A DNA stretch of 64,000 nt from Alphaproteobacteria bacterium (GCA_019635875.1 JAHBYP010000001.1:1164977-1228976), one strand, 5' to 3'; counted from the first letter of the stretch, positions 18,148-26,955 are shown. Notes: generated by a model not told the origin, from the letters alone. Program-made: numbers and translations.

Positions 18148-18798
18148 ATGATCGACACGCCGCACAAGCCCATGCGCATCCTGCCGGAGCGCAAGCGTCA
18201 CGCCGCCGCCATCGAGGCGCTGGTCGCCGCGTCCTTCGGTCCCGACCGCATGCAGAAGACCGTCTACAAGCTGCGCGAGAACGTCAAACCGATCCGGCAG
18301 CTGTGCACGGTGGCGATCGACGATAAGGGCAAGCTGGTGGCCAGCCTCCGGTTCTGGCCGATCCTGATCAACGGGCAGTGGCCGGCGGTGCTGCTGGGGC
18401 CGCTCGCCGTGTCGCCCGAGCTGCGTGGCCTGGGCTTCGGCAAGGCGCTGATGTGGCATGCCCTGGCGCGCTGCCGCGAGCTCGGCATCGCGCGCATCAT
18501 CCTGGTCGGCGATCCCGAGTACTACAACCCGTTCGGCTTCCGCCGCGAGCTGGCGCTGCACCTGCAGCTGCCGGGCTGGGTCGAGGAGCGCCGCTTCCTG
18601 GCGCTGGAGACCATCGCCGGCTCGATGATCGGCGTGCACGGCATGATCGGCAAGGCCGAGCCGCCGCCGAAGAAGAAGCCCGAGCCCAGGAAAGCTCCAG
18701 CGAGGAAGCGCGACCGCATGCGCGACCAGGCGCGCAAGGCTCAAGCCAAGCGCCGCCTGGAGCGCCGACGCAAGGCGGCGAAGCGCAAGCGCGGCTGA
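18148..18798 (+). CDS. GNAT-family N-acetyltransferase with basic tail
   Basis: A 216-residue protein. Residues 8-150 form a GNAT domain: the acetyl-CoA loop is LLGPLAVSPELRGLGFGKAL (Q/RxxGxG/A class), followed by LGIARIILVGDPEYYNPFGF, the motif shared with YhbS-like acetyltransferases. The last 50 residues are extremely Lys/Arg-rich (KKKPEPRKAPARKRDRMRD onward) and may bind nucleic acid or be disordered. GGAG lies 9 bases before ATG 18148. Divergent from the membrane protein with 77 bases between. Substrate unknown. Confidence 0.85.
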   Translation: MIDTPHKPMRILPERKRHAAAIEALVAASFGPDRMQKTVYKLRENVKPIRQLCTVAIDDKGKLVASLRFWPILINGQWPAVLLGPLAVSPELRGLGFGKALMWHALARCRELGIARIILVGDPEYYNPFGFRRELALHLQLPGWVEERRFLALETIAGSMIGVHGMIGKAEPPPKKKPEPRKAPARKRDRMRDQARKAQAKRRLERRRKAAKRKRG

Positions 18799-18934
18799 GC
18801 GCAAGCGCGGCTTGAGCATCGGGCGCGTCGACGAATGACGCGTGCGCGCCGGCGCTGCGCTTGGCTTGAGCGCGGCCTGACGATGTCGCCCACGCGTCGG
18901 CGACGCGTGCCGCGGCCGTCAGAGAAACGCACGT

Positions 18935-18988
18935 GGGGAAAGGAAAGGAAAGGAAAGGGAAGGGAAGGGAAGGGAAGGGGAAAGGGAA
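18935..18988 (+). repeat. Uninterrupted purine tract of short tandem units
   Basis: About 54 consecutive purines: GGAAA units followed by GGGAA units (GGAAAGGAAAGGAAA, then GGGAAGGGAAGGGAA). It lies in the 238-base gap between converging GNAT and apbC genes. Such polypurine mirror repeats can form triplex DNA and are prone to slippage. Nothing else is evident in the gap. Confidence 0.9.
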
Positions 18989-19036
18989 CGGTATTCCGAC
19001 GGAGTCGGCCGCGCGGCGGGCGCGGCGCGATGGCTT

Positions 19037-20176
19037 TCAGCGGATGACGATCCGCGGCGCCGGCCGGCCCTGCTCGCCGCCCTCGAGCGCCGACCAGACG
19101 CGCTGGGCGATGTAGCGGTAGATGCGCGCATGCTCGCCCTCGGGCCGGGCGGCGACGATCGGGTTGCCGTCGTCGGAATGGCTGCGGATGTCGAGATGCA
19201 GCGGCACCTCGCCGAGGAAGGGCACGCCGAGCTTCTCGGCCTCGTGCCGCGCGCCGCCATGGCCGAAGATCTCCGAGCGCTCGCCGCAATGCGGGCAGAG
19301 GAAGAAGCTCATGTTCTCGACGAAGCCGAGCACCGGCACGGCGGTCTTGCGGAACATGTTGAGCCCCTTGCGGGCGTCGATCAGGGCGATGTCCTGCGGC
19401 GTGGACACGATCACCGCGCCGGCCAGCTTGACCTTCTGCGCCATGGTGAGCTGGGCGTCGCCGGTGCCCGGCGGCATGTCGACGATCATCACGTCGAGCT
19501 CGCCCCAGTCGACGTCGCGCAGCATCTGCTCGAGCGCGCTCTGCACCATCGGGCCGCGCCAGATCATCGGCGTGTCCTCGGCCACCAGGTAGCCGATCGA
19601 CATGGTCTTCAGCCCGTGGCGCTCGATCGGCGCCAGGATGCGGCCGCCCTCCCTGGGCTGCGGCTTCTCGGTGACCTTCAGCATGCGCGGCATCGAGGGG
19701 CCGTAGATGTCGGCGTCGAGCAGGCCGACCCTGCGGCCCAGCGCGACCAGGCCCAGCGCCAGGTTGACCGCCGTGGTCGACTTGCCGACGCCGCCCTTGC
19801 CCGAGGCGACGGCGACGATGTGCTTCACGCCGGGCGCCAGCAGGGCGGCCTGGGCGTCGCCGCCGGGTGCGGCGCGGCCGGCGCGCTGGCCGGCATGGTG
19901 GTGCGGCGCCGGCGCGCGCTGGGCGGGCCGCTCGGCGGTCATCACGGCGGTGACGCTCTGGGCGCCGGGAATGGCGCGCACGGCGGCTTCGCAGGCCTGG
20001 CGCAGCTTCTCGATGCCCGCGCCCATCGTCGGATCGACCTTCAGCGCGAACTGGACATGGCCGCCGCGGGTGGCGATGCCGTCGATCAGGCCGGCCGCGA
20101 CGACGTCCTTGCCCGACGCCGGATCGCGCACCGCGGCCAGGGCGGTCTCCACCGCCGCGCGGTCGATATCCGCCAT
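19037..20176 (-). CDS. apbC: Iron-sulfur cluster carrier ATPase, Mrp/ApbC family
   Basis: A 379-residue P-loop protein of the Mrp/NBP35 family, which binds a [4Fe-4S] cluster at a dimer interface and passes it to apo-proteins. Seen: an N-terminal MIP18/DUF59-type domain (VETALAAVRDPASGKDVVAA), then deviant Walker A VASGKGGVGKSTTAVNLALG, a switch DADIYGPSMPRML, DVMIVDMPPGTGDAQLT, and a CPHC pair (FFLCPHCGERSEIFG) for the cluster. All expected motifs are present. ATG 20176 has GGAGG 8 bases upstream. Divergent from hflK across 175 bases. Confidence 0.93.
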   Translation of the reverse strand: MADIDRAAVETALAAVRDPASGKDVVAAGLIDGIATRGGHVQFALKVDPTMGAGIEKLRQACEAAVRAIPGAQSVTAVMTAERPAQRAPAPHHHAGQRAGRAAPGGDAQAALLAPGVKHIVAVASGKGGVGKSTTAVNLALGLVALGRRVGLLDADIYGPSMPRMLKVTEKPQPREGGRILAPIERHGLKTMSIGYLVAEDTPMIWRGPMVQSALEQMLRDVDWGELDVMIVDMPPGTGDAQLTMAQKVKLAGAVIVSTPQDIALIDARKGLNMFRKTAVPVLGFVENMSFFLCPHCGERSEIFGHGGARHEAEKLGVPFLGEVPLHLDIRSHSDDGNPIVAARPEGEHARIYRYIAQRVWSALEGGEQGRPAPRIVIR

Positions 20177-20351
20177 GGTTCAGCCTCCGCCCGCTTGAAT
20201 AGCCACGCCAGCGCCCAATATCGACATCGGGCGCCGATCGTCCGGCCGCGGACGCTTCCTTGCGCCGCTCCGGTGCGTGTCATATAGGCGTCCCAGACGA
20301 ATGCAAGAAGGACGGAGCCCGTCGCGGGCCAGCCGTCCAGCGAGGGTGTGA

Positions 20352-21521
20352 ATGCCTTGGAATAACAATACCGGCGGCGGCGGTGGTCCGTGGGGCGGCG
20401 GCCAGGGTGGCGGACCCTGGGGCGGCAAGGACAACAAGCCGCGCGGCCCGTTCGGCGGCGGCCCCAAGCCGCCCGACCTCGAGGAGGTCCTGCGCAAGGG
20501 CCAGGACCGGCTGAAGAATCTCATGCCCGGCGGTATGGGCTCGATACGCGGCATCCTGCTGATCGCGCTCGGCGTCGTGACGGTCTGGCTGCTCACCGGG
20601 TTCTATCGCGTCGAGACCAACCAGCAGGCGATCGAGCTGGTGTTCGGCCGGCCGCGCGGCGCGCCGACCGGTGAGGGCCTGCAGTACAACCTGCCCGGCC
20701 CGTTCGGCCGCGTCATCAAGGTCGACGTGACCAACCAGCGCTCGGTGGTCATCGGCGCCGGCGCCCAGCCCGACCCGCGCATCACCTCCCGCGGCCCGCG
20801 CCAGATGGCGACGACCGAGAACCTGATGCTGACCGGCGACGAGAACATCCTCGATGTCGGCTTCGTCGTGTTCTGGCAGGTCGCCGACGCGGTGAAGTAC
20901 GTCTTCAACGTGCCCAATCCGGACGAGACGGTGAAGGCGGCCGCCGAATCGGCGATGCGCCAGGTGATCGGCCGCTCGCAGCTGCAGTTCGCGCAGACCG
21001 AGGGCCGCAGCCGCATCGAGCTGGAGACGCGCGAGGAGATCCAGCGCATGCTCGACAGCTACGGCGCCGGCATCCGCATCACCCAGCTGCAGCTGCGCCA
21101 GTCCGACCCGCCTTCCCAGGTGATCGCCGATTTCCGCGACGTGCAGGCGGCCCGCGCCGACAAGGAGCGCCGCATCAACGAGGCCAACGGCTACCGCAAC
21201 GAGATCCTGCCGCGCGCCAAGGGCGAGGCCGAGACCATCGTCCAGGCGGCCGAAGCCTACCGCACCGAGATCCTCAACCGCGCCCAGGGCGACGCCCAGC
21301 GCTTCATCTCGGTCTACACCCAGTACAGCGTGGCCCGGGACATCACGACGCAGCGCATCTACCTCGAGACCATGGAGCAGGTCCTGCGCAACGTGAACAA
21401 GGTGCTGATCGACAAGAACGGCGGCGGGGTCGTGCCCTACCTGCCGTTGCCGGAGCTCAGGCGCCTGCAGGGCGCCCCCGAGCCCGCGCCGCAGCAGGCG
21501 ACCCAGGGAGCCACGCGATGA
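20352..21521 (+). CDS. hflK: HflK, membrane regulator of FtsH
   Basis: A 389-residue protein. The N-terminus is Gly/Trp/Pro-rich (MPWNNNTGGGGGPWGGGQGG), typical of HflK, then one membrane helix (IRGILLIALGVVTVWLLTGF) and an SPFH/prohibitin domain (VETNQQAIELVFGRP; PRQMATTENLMLTGDENILD; VNPDETV region), with a helical Ala/Glu-rich tail. HflK and HflC form a large periplasmic cage around FtsH hexamers and restrict its proteolysis of membrane proteins. The gene overlaps hflC by four bases (ATGA), so the two are translationally coupled. Confidence 0.95.
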   Translation: MPWNNNTGGGGGPWGGGQGGGPWGGKDNKPRGPFGGGPKPPDLEEVLRKGQDRLKNLMPGGMGSIRGILLIALGVVTVWLLTGFYRVETNQQAIELVFGRPRGAPTGEGLQYNLPGPFGRVIKVDVTNQRSVVIGAGAQPDPRITSRGPRQMATTENLMLTGDENILDVGFVVFWQVADAVKYVFNVPNPDETVKAAAESAMRQVIGRSQLQFAQTEGRSRIELETREEIQRMLDSYGAGIRITQLQLRQSDPPSQVIADFRDVQAARADKERRINEANGYRNEILPRAKGEAETIVQAAEAYRTEILNRAQGDAQRFISVYTQYSVARDITTQRIYLETMEQVLRNVNKVLIDKNGGGVVPYLPLPELRRLQGAPEPAPQQATQGATR

Positions 21522-22414
21522 GCCCCCGTTCCGTCGCCCTGATCGTCGTCGTCGGCCTGCTGGCGATCCTGCTCCAGCAGTCCTTCTTCATCGTCGATCC
21601 GACCAAGCAGGCGCTGGTGACCCAGTTCGGCGCCATCGTCGGCAAGCCGCGTTCCGAGCCCGGCCTCTACTTCAAGTGGCCGCTGGTGCAGGACGTGGTG
21701 AAGATCGAGAAGCGCCTGCTGCACATCGAGGCCGAGGAGTTCGAGCTGATCGCCGGCGACCAGAAGCGCCTGGTGGTCGACGCCTTCGCCCGTTACCGCA
21801 TCACCGATCCGCTGAAGTACTATCAGTCGACCGGCAACAACGAGATCCTGTTCCGCGGCCAGCTCAGCAACCTCATCAACGGCAACATCCGCCGCGAGCT
21901 GGGCACCGTGCCGCTGCAGGCCGTGCTGTCGGAGCGCCGCGCGCAGGTCATGCGCGAGATCACCGACATGGTGCAGGGCGCCGCCCTGCGCGACTACGGC
22001 GTCGAGGTGGTCGACGTCCGGATCAAGCGTGCGGACCTGCCGCAGGCCAACTCCGAGGCGGTGTTCAACCGCATGAAGACCCAGCGCCAGCAGGAGGCCC
22101 GCCAGCTGCGCGCCGAGGGCGACGAGGAGAACCAGCGCATCCGCGCCAACGCCGACCGCGAGCGCACCGTGCTGCTCTCGGAGGCCCGCCGCAGGGCCGA
22201 GGTGCTGCGCGGCGAGGGCGACGCCACGGCGATCAAGGTCTATGCCGAGGCGTTCGGCCGCGATCCGCAGTTCTATGCCTTCTACCGCTCGATGGAGGCC
22301 TACCGGCAGGCGCTCGCCGGCAACGGCACGACCATGGTGCTGAGCCCGGACAGCGAGTTCTTCCGGTATTTCGGCTCGATCACCGGCAAGCCGCCGGAGG
22401 GCGACAGGAAGTAA
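21518..22414 (+). CDS. hflC: HflC, membrane regulator of FtsH
   Basis: A 298-residue protein with one N-terminal membrane helix (VALIVVVGLLAILLQQSFFI) and an SPFH domain (VDPTKQALVTQFGAIVGKPR; GLYFKWPLVQDVVKIEKRLL). It has the family-typical LVVDAFARYRITDPLKYY and the helical EARQLRAEGDEENQRIRANA segment, ending with the YAEAFGRDPQFYAFYRSMEA region. Partner of HflK in the FtsH-associated complex. Start overlaps the hflK stop. Immediately downstream is the left half of an IS-split palindromic repeat, so no terminator of its own is evident. Confidence 0.95.
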   Translation: MSPRSVALIVVVGLLAILLQQSFFIVDPTKQALVTQFGAIVGKPRSEPGLYFKWPLVQDVVKIEKRLLHIEAEEFELIAGDQKRLVVDAFARYRITDPLKYYQSTGNNEILFRGQLSNLINGNIRRELGTVPLQAVLSERRAQVMREITDMVQGAALRDYGVEVVDVRIKRADLPQANSEAVFNRMKTQRQQEARQLRAEGDEENQRIRANADRERTVLLSEARRRAEVLRGEGDATAIKVYAEAFGRDPQFYAFYRSMEAYRQALAGNGTTMVLSPDSEFFRYFGSITGKPPEGDRK

Positions 22415-22443
22415 GAGCAGTAGCGCACTACCTTCCCCCGGAG

Positions 22444-23941
22444 AGCCCGTGAAAGTATGCGGGGTTTTGGCGGGAGTTGGCGTGAGTTGAAGTGGGCATG
22501 GGTGGCGGTTGAAGAGGGGATTATTGGTACTGCGGGGTCATGGTGTGGCGGCCTTGAGGCGGTGGGCGGCGAGGATGTTGTTGGCGAGGGCGAACCAGAG
22601 CAGGACGGTTCGGACCTTCTCGACGCCGCGGACGAGGAACTGCCTGAGCCCCCATTGTCGGGCGCGGGCGTTGATGCATTCGCCCATGGTGCGGCGCTTG
22701 TAGACGGCCTTGCCGCGGGCGCTCCTCATGCGGCGGCGCCAGGCGGCGACGCCGGGCCCGTCGTCGGGCCGCGGCGCGTAGGGGTCGCTCTTGTGCTTGT
22801 TCTCGGTGGCGGGGACGTGGACGAGGACGCCGTGCCCGGCGGCCCACTCGGTGTCGTCGTTGTTGTGGAAGCCGCCATCGGCCAGGTAGCGGCGCGGCCA
22901 GTGGCTTTGGCGCTGGTGCAGGTTCTCCAGCATGGGGCGCAGCAGGCCGCGATCGGAACCGGTGGTGTCGACATCGAGGTCGACGATGATCTGGCCCTGG
23001 GAGACGGTGGCGAGCTGGCAGTTGTAGGCCGGCCGGAAGCCGCCATCGGCCATCTTCATGACGCGCGCCTGGGCGTCGCTGGTCGAGGCGCGCGGCGGCT
23101 TCTGCTTCTTGACCTGCTTGGCGTGCGTCCTGGCGCGCCGCTGGCGCTCGGCCTCGAGCTCGGCCAGCTTGTCCAGCGCGGCCGCGACGCGCGCCTCGCG
23201 TTCGCGCGCGGCGCGCTGCTGCGCCGCCTTGATGCGCCGGCTGCTGGCCTCGGGATCCGCGTCGAGCTCGCCCTTGAGCCGGGCCACGAGCCGCTGCGCC
23301 TTCCTGAGTTCCTTGTGCAGCGTCTTGCGCCGGCGGAACGAGGCGGCGCCGGCGCTGGCGCGCACCCGCACGCCGTCCTGCGTCACCTCGTCGAGATCGA
23401 TCACGCCGCTGGCCGACAGCGTCGCGACGTTCTCGCTCAGCAGCCGGTCGAGCAGCTCGCCATTGCCGCTGCGGAAGTCGGACAGGCCGTGATGGTTCAG
23501 GCTCACCCCGCCGCACAGCCAGCGATAGGCGTCACAGCTCTCGCACAGCCGCGCCAGCGCCCGCGCGCTGCCCACGCCCTGGCTCGTCGCGTAGAGCCAC
23601 AGCGCCACCAGCAGATGCGGGCTCGGCGGCGCCTGGCCCGGCGTGTGCTCGCGCGCCTCGATGGCGTCCTCCAGAACGCTGAGGTCCAGCCGCTCGACAT
23701 AGGCCCAGATCACCCGTGCCGGGTGGTCCGCCGCCAGCAGGCTGTCGAGATCCACCGCCCGCAGCGCCACCTGCCGGCGCTCCGGCTCGCGCATCCGCGG
23801 CCTGCCGCCGACCTTCACTTCCGGTGCCTTCATCTCGGCAAGCCCGCTGAACAATTCCTTGTCGGCCATCGACGCCTCCGCACCATCGCCGACCGTCGAA
23901 TCACCAATGACTCTTGCGCGCAAGCCAAACATTCACAGACT
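22444..23941 (-). mobile_element. IS1182-family insertion sequence, apparently intact
   Basis: About 1,498 bases. Ends: left AGCCCGTGAAAGTATG, and right, read inward on the opposite strand, AGTCTGTGAATGTTTG (12 of 16 matching). The element is flanked by direct repeats CGGAG (22439-22443 and 23942-23946), which also occur once at the same point of intact R2 copies, so it looks like a target duplication. It carries one uninterrupted transposase gene. The exact duplication length (4 or 5) depends on where the ends are placed. Confidence 0.85.
22538..23869 (-). CDS. IS1182-family transposase
   Basis: A 443-residue DDE transposase of the IS1182 type. Seen: an N-terminal domain with YVERLDLSVLEDAIEAREHT and SPHLLVALWLYATSQGVGSA (helix-turn-helix region), the first acidic residue in IDLDEVTQDGVRVRASAG, a long basic coiled insert (residues about 205-290), then IIVDLDVDTTGSDRGLLRPM and RYLADGGFHNND for the second acidic residue, with the C-terminal Glu in the YKRRTMGECINARARQWGLR region. 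No frameshift or stop, so it may be active. ATG 23869 (MADKELFSGL) lies inside the element; an upstream in-frame start exists at 23932. Confidence 0.92.
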   Translation of the reverse strand: MADKELFSGLAEMKAPEVKVGGRPRMREPERRQVALRAVDLDSLLAADHPARVIWAYVERLDLSVLEDAIEAREHTPGQAPPSPHLLVALWLYATSQGVGSARALARLCESCDAYRWLCGGVSLNHHGLSDFRSGNGELLDRLLSENVATLSASGVIDLDEVTQDGVRVRASAGAASFRRRKTLHKELRKAQRLVARLKGELDADPEASSRRIKAAQQRAAREREARVAAALDKLAELEAERQRRARTHAKQVKKQKPPRASTSDAQARVMKMADGGFRPAYNCQLATVSQGQIIVDLDVDTTGSDRGLLRPMLENLHQRQSHWPRRYLADGGFHNNDDTEWAAGHGVLVHVPATENKHKSDPYAPRPDDGPGVAAWRRRMRSARGKAVYKRRTMGECINARARQWGLRQFLVRGVEKVRTVLLWFALANNILAAHRLKAATP

Positions 23942-24247
23942 CGGAGGGGGAAGGTGCCCGAAGGGCGGATGGGGGATGTCCAAGACGGACGGCGGTATCG
24001 TTGCGACATCCCCCATCCGTCGCGCTTCGCGCGCCACCTTCCCCCTCCGGGGGAAGGCAAGGCGTTCCGCGTTCAACTACCGTTGCAAGAATGTCACCAT
24101 CACGAAAGTTTTAGCGTTCGTCCCGCATGCGCGGCCGCGCCACATTTGCGCCACCTCGGCCCCCCATGTAGGACTATCGGTCAATGGGTTTCGACGCGTT
24201 CCCGGCGGGCGGTTTTCGGCCCGGCAGGGAACCCTCGGAGGCTAGTC

Positions 24248-25786
24248 GTGAGCATCACATCCGTCTTGTCATCGGCCGACCTCCGGGGAGGGGGATCGGT
24301 TCGCGGCGTTTATTCCCTGGTCCGCGCCACAGCGTTCGCCGTCGCCGGCGCCTTCGCCCTGCTGGTCGTCCTGCCGGCAGGCGCGCGCGCCGCGCCGCCC
24401 AGCTTCGCCGACCTCGCCGAGAGGCTGTTGCCGGCCGTGGTGAACATCGCCACCACGCAGACCGCCGCGGCCGACCGCCAGCGCCCGCGCGACATGCCGC
24501 AGGCGCCGCCGGGCTCGCCGCTCGAGGAGCTGTTCCGCGAGTTCTTCCGCGACCGCCCGGGGCAGGGCCCCAGCCAGCCGCGCCGCGGCACCTCGCTGGG
24601 CTCGGGCTTCATCATCGACCCGCAGGGCTACATCGTCACCAATAACCACGTCATCGACGGCGCCGACGAGATCACGGTGCAACTGCACGACGACACGCAG
24701 CTCAAGGCCAAGCTGATCGGCCGCGACACGCTGATCGACATCGCCGTGCTCAAGGTCGAGCCACCCAACAAGAAGCCGTTGCCGTTCGTGAAGTTCGGCG
24801 ACTCCGACAAGACCCGCATCGGCGACTGGGTGGTGGCGATCGGCAACCCGTTCGGCCTCGGCGGCACCGTCACCGCCGGCATCGTCTCGGCGCGCGCGCG
24901 CGAGATCGGCGGCAGGTACGACGACTACATCCAGACCGACGCCTCGATCAACAAGGGCAATTCCGGCGGCCCGCTGTTCAACATGGACGGCGATGTCGTC
25001 GGCGTGAACACGGCGATCTTCTCGCCCACCGGCACCAGCCTGGGCATCGGTTTCTCGATCCCGGCCAACATCGCCCGGTCGGTCGCTGACCAGCTGCGCG
25101 AGTTCGGCAAGGTGCGCCGCGGCTGGATCGGCGTGCAGATCCAGGGCGTGTCGGAGGACATGGTCGAGCCGTTCGGGCTCGACAAGGCCCGCGGCGCGCT
25201 GGTCGCCGGGCTGACGCCCAATGGTCCCGCCGAGAAGGGCGGGCTGAAGCAGCGCGACGTCGTGCTGAGCTTCAATGGCAAGGACGTCGCGGATTCGCGC
25301 AAGCTGCCGCGCATCGTCGCCGACACCCGGGTGGGCGACACCGTCGAGGTCGTGGTCCAGCGCGCCGGCAAGCGCCAGACGCTGCGCATCAAGGTCGGCG
25401 AGCTCGAGGAGCCGGACAAGCAGGTAGCCTCGGCGCCCGGCCGCAGCCGACCGGGCGGGCCGCCGAAGGATCCCGACCCGCCGGGCACGATCGAGCCGTT
25501 CGGACTCACCGTCTCGCGTCTCACCGACCAGCTGAGGGAGAAGTACAATCTCGGCGACGCGCAGAAGGGCGTCGTGGTGATCGCCATTGCCGATGGCAGC
25601 CCGGCCGCGCAGAAGGGCATCAAGGTCGGCGACCTCGTGCTCGAGATCGCGCTGCAGGAAGTCTCCTCGCCATCGGAGATGAAGGCCAAGGTCGACGAGC
25701 TGGTGAAGCAGAAGAAGAAGGCCGCCGTGCTGCTCGTCGAGAGCAAGGGCGATCCGCGCTTCGTGGCGCTGCGGCTCGAGAAGTAG
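24248..25786 (+). CDS. Periplasmic serine protease of the DegP/HtrA family (Do-like)
   Basis: A 512-residue protein starting at GTG 24248, with GGAGG 6 bases upstream; the frame stays open far upstream through the antisense of the transposase, which is coincidence. A signal peptide (ATAFAVAGAFALLVVLPAGA then RAAPPS) is followed by a trypsin-like domain with the full triad: His134 (NNHVIDG), Asp164 (LIDIAVLK) and Ser239 (NKGNSGGPLF). Two PDZ domains follow (GWIGVQIQGVSEDMVEPFGL; YNLGDAQKGVVVIAIADGSP). The family degrades or refolds damaged envelope proteins. The hflKC genes upstream have a related quality-control role but are separated by the IS. A strong terminator follows the stop. Confidence 0.93.
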   Translation: MSITSVLSSADLRGGGSVRGVYSLVRATAFAVAGAFALLVVLPAGARAAPPSFADLAERLLPAVVNIATTQTAAADRQRPRDMPQAPPGSPLEELFREFFRDRPGQGPSQPRRGTSLGSGFIIDPQGYIVTNNHVIDGADEITVQLHDDTQLKAKLIGRDTLIDIAVLKVEPPNKKPLPFVKFGDSDKTRIGDWVVAIGNPFGLGGTVTAGIVSARAREIGGRYDDYIQTDASINKGNSGGPLFNMDGDVVGVNTAIFSPTGTSLGIGFSIPANIARSVADQLREFGKVRRGWIGVQIQGVSEDMVEPFGLDKARGALVAGLTPNGPAEKGGLKQRDVVLSFNGKDVADSRKLPRIVADTRVGDTVEVVVQRAGKRQTLRIKVGELEEPDKQVASAPGRSRPGGPPKDPDPPGTIEPFGLTVSRLTDQLREKYNLGDAQKGVVVIAIADGSPAAQKGIKVGDLVLEIALQEVSSPSEMKAKVDELVKQKKKAAVLLVESKGDPRFVALRLEK

Positions 25787-25808
25787 CCGCACCGAACCGG
25801 CAAGGAAC

Positions 25809-25841
25809 ACGGCCGGCCCGCGTGGCCGGCCGTTTCTTTTT
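25809..25841 (+). terminator. Rho-independent terminator after the DegP-like gene
   Basis: The stem ACGGCCGGCC / GGCCGGCCGT with loop CGCGT is followed by TTCTTTTT. It begins 22 bases after the stop codon and ends before the glk start. Confidence 0.9.
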
Positions 25842-25868
25842 GGGGCGCGTCGGCGCTAGGCTGGCGGC

Positions 25869-26819
25869 ATGACCGGCATCGCGGGCTCCATCCTCTGCGG
25901 CGACATCGGCGGCACCAACGCCCGCCTGGCGCTGCTCGCCGATGGCGCGATGGGCGCCGTCGCGACCCTGGCGGTGGCCGACCATCCGGACCTCGCCTCG
26001 GCGATCCGGGCCTTCCTCGGCAAGCATCCCGACGTCGACGGCGCCCTGCTGGCGGTCGCCGGCCCGGTGACCGACGGGCGCTGCGTGCTCACCAACAGTG
26101 GCTGGGTGGTCGACGCCGCCGAGCTCAAGCCGGCGCTGCGCGCCGAGTGGGTATCCGTGGTCAACGACTTCGAGGCCCAGGCCTGGGCCTTGCCGACGCT
26201 GGGTGCGAGCGACCTGGTATCCCTGGGCGGCGGCCCGATCCGGCCGGACCAGCCGATGGCGATGATCGGGCCGGGCACCGGCCTGGGCATGGCGTGCCTG
26301 ATGCCCAACGGCACCGTCATCGTCTCCGAGGGCGGCCACGCTACCCTGGCGGCGGGCGACGATCGCGAAGCGGCGGCACTCGCCTGGCTGCGGCGCGGCT
26401 TCGATCACGTCTCGGCCGAGCGCGTCCTGTCCGGTGACGGCATGGAGAACCTGCACGCCGCGCTCGCGGCGATCGACGGCGTCGCGCACACGCACCGCGA
26501 GTCGGTCGTCATCACCGCGGCCGCGCTCGACGGCTCCTGCGCGCGCAGCGCCGAGACCGTCGACCGGTTCTGCGCCATTCTCGGTTCGGTGGCCGGCGAC
26601 CTGGCGCTGCTGTTCGGCGCGCGCGGCGGTGTGTTCGTCACCGGCGGCATCGCACCGGCGATCCTGCCGGCGTTGGCGCGCTCGGCCTTCCGCGCCCGCT
26701 TCGAGGCCAAGGGCCGCTTCCGCGACTGGCTGGCGCCGATCGCGACCTCGGTCGTGACGCGCCCCAACGCCGCCTTCGCCGGCATCGCCGCAAGGCTGGC
26801 GTCGGGGCGCCGCGACTGA
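25869..26819 (+). CDS. glk: Glucokinase
   Basis: A 316-residue ROK-independent glucokinase of the Glk (E. coli) type, which phosphorylates glucose with ATP in the cytoplasm. Seen: phosphate-1 motif LCGDIGGTNARLALL, AVAGPVTDGRCVLTNSGWVV, the sugar-binding VVNDFEAQAWALPTL, and GPGTGLGMACLMPNGTVIVS, then SEGGHATLAAGDDREAAALA and the C-terminal GGVFVTGGIAPAILP adenosine motif. Length is usual. ATG 25869 is preceded by weak GGCGGC. It has its own transcription unit after a terminator and is followed by repeat R2b. Confidence 0.92.
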   Translation: MTGIAGSILCGDIGGTNARLALLADGAMGAVATLAVADHPDLASAIRAFLGKHPDVDGALLAVAGPVTDGRCVLTNSGWVVDAAELKPALRAEWVSVVNDFEAQAWALPTLGASDLVSLGGGPIRPDQPMAMIGPGTGLGMACLMPNGTVIVSEGGHATLAAGDDREAAALAWLRRGFDHVSAERVLSGDGMENLHAALAAIDGVAHTHRESVVITAAALDGSCARSAETVDRFCAILGSVAGDLALLFGARGGVFVTGGIAPAILPALARSAFRARFEAKGRFRDWLAPIATSVVTRPNAAFAGIAARLASGRRD

Positions 26820-26827
26820 GCCCACTC

Positions 26828-26949
26828 CCTTCCCCCGGAGGGGGAAGGTCGCGCGCAGCGACGGAAGGGGGATGTCGAAGACGAACGCGGGAGTCCGACT
26901 TCGGCATCCCCCTTCCGCCCTTCGGGCACCTTCCCCCTCCGGGGGAAGG
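26828..26949. repeat. Palindromic repeat, family R2, copy b
   Basis: Starts CCTTCCCCCGGAGGGGGAAG and ends with its inverted complement CTTCCCCCTCCGGGGGAAGG. Internal arms GGGGGATGTCGAAGACG and GGCATCCCCC pair too. It lies between converging glk and oxidoreductase genes. Confidence 0.88.
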
Positions 26950-26955
26950 CAGTGA

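Larger units (their letters stand above)
22430..24058. repeat. Palindromic repeat R2, copy a, split by an insertion sequence
   Basis: The left 14 bases (ACCTTCCCCCGGAG, 22430-22443) and the remainder (CGGAGGGGGAAGGTGCCCGA onward, 23942-24058) together make one copy of the roughly 120-base R2 element seen intact at 26828, 34039 and 39841. The break lies at the centre of the left terminal inverted repeat. The 189 bases from 24059 to degP hold no gene; they should contain the degP promoter, which I could not pin down. Confidence 0.85.

Noticed and set aside
18935..18988. Purine tract considered as a CRISPR or origin element
   Set aside because: No spacer structure, no DnaA boxes, and no replication genes nearby.
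22440..23946. Four-base GGAG target duplication for the IS
   Set aside because: The 5-base CGGAG version aligns both terminal repeats without an offset, so it is preferred, though not proven.
22457..24247. Open frame continuous with the DegP-like gene upstream, across the insertion sequence
   Set aside because: It is antisense to the transposase, has no family signal, and GTG 24248 with GGAGG and a signal peptide is the natural start.
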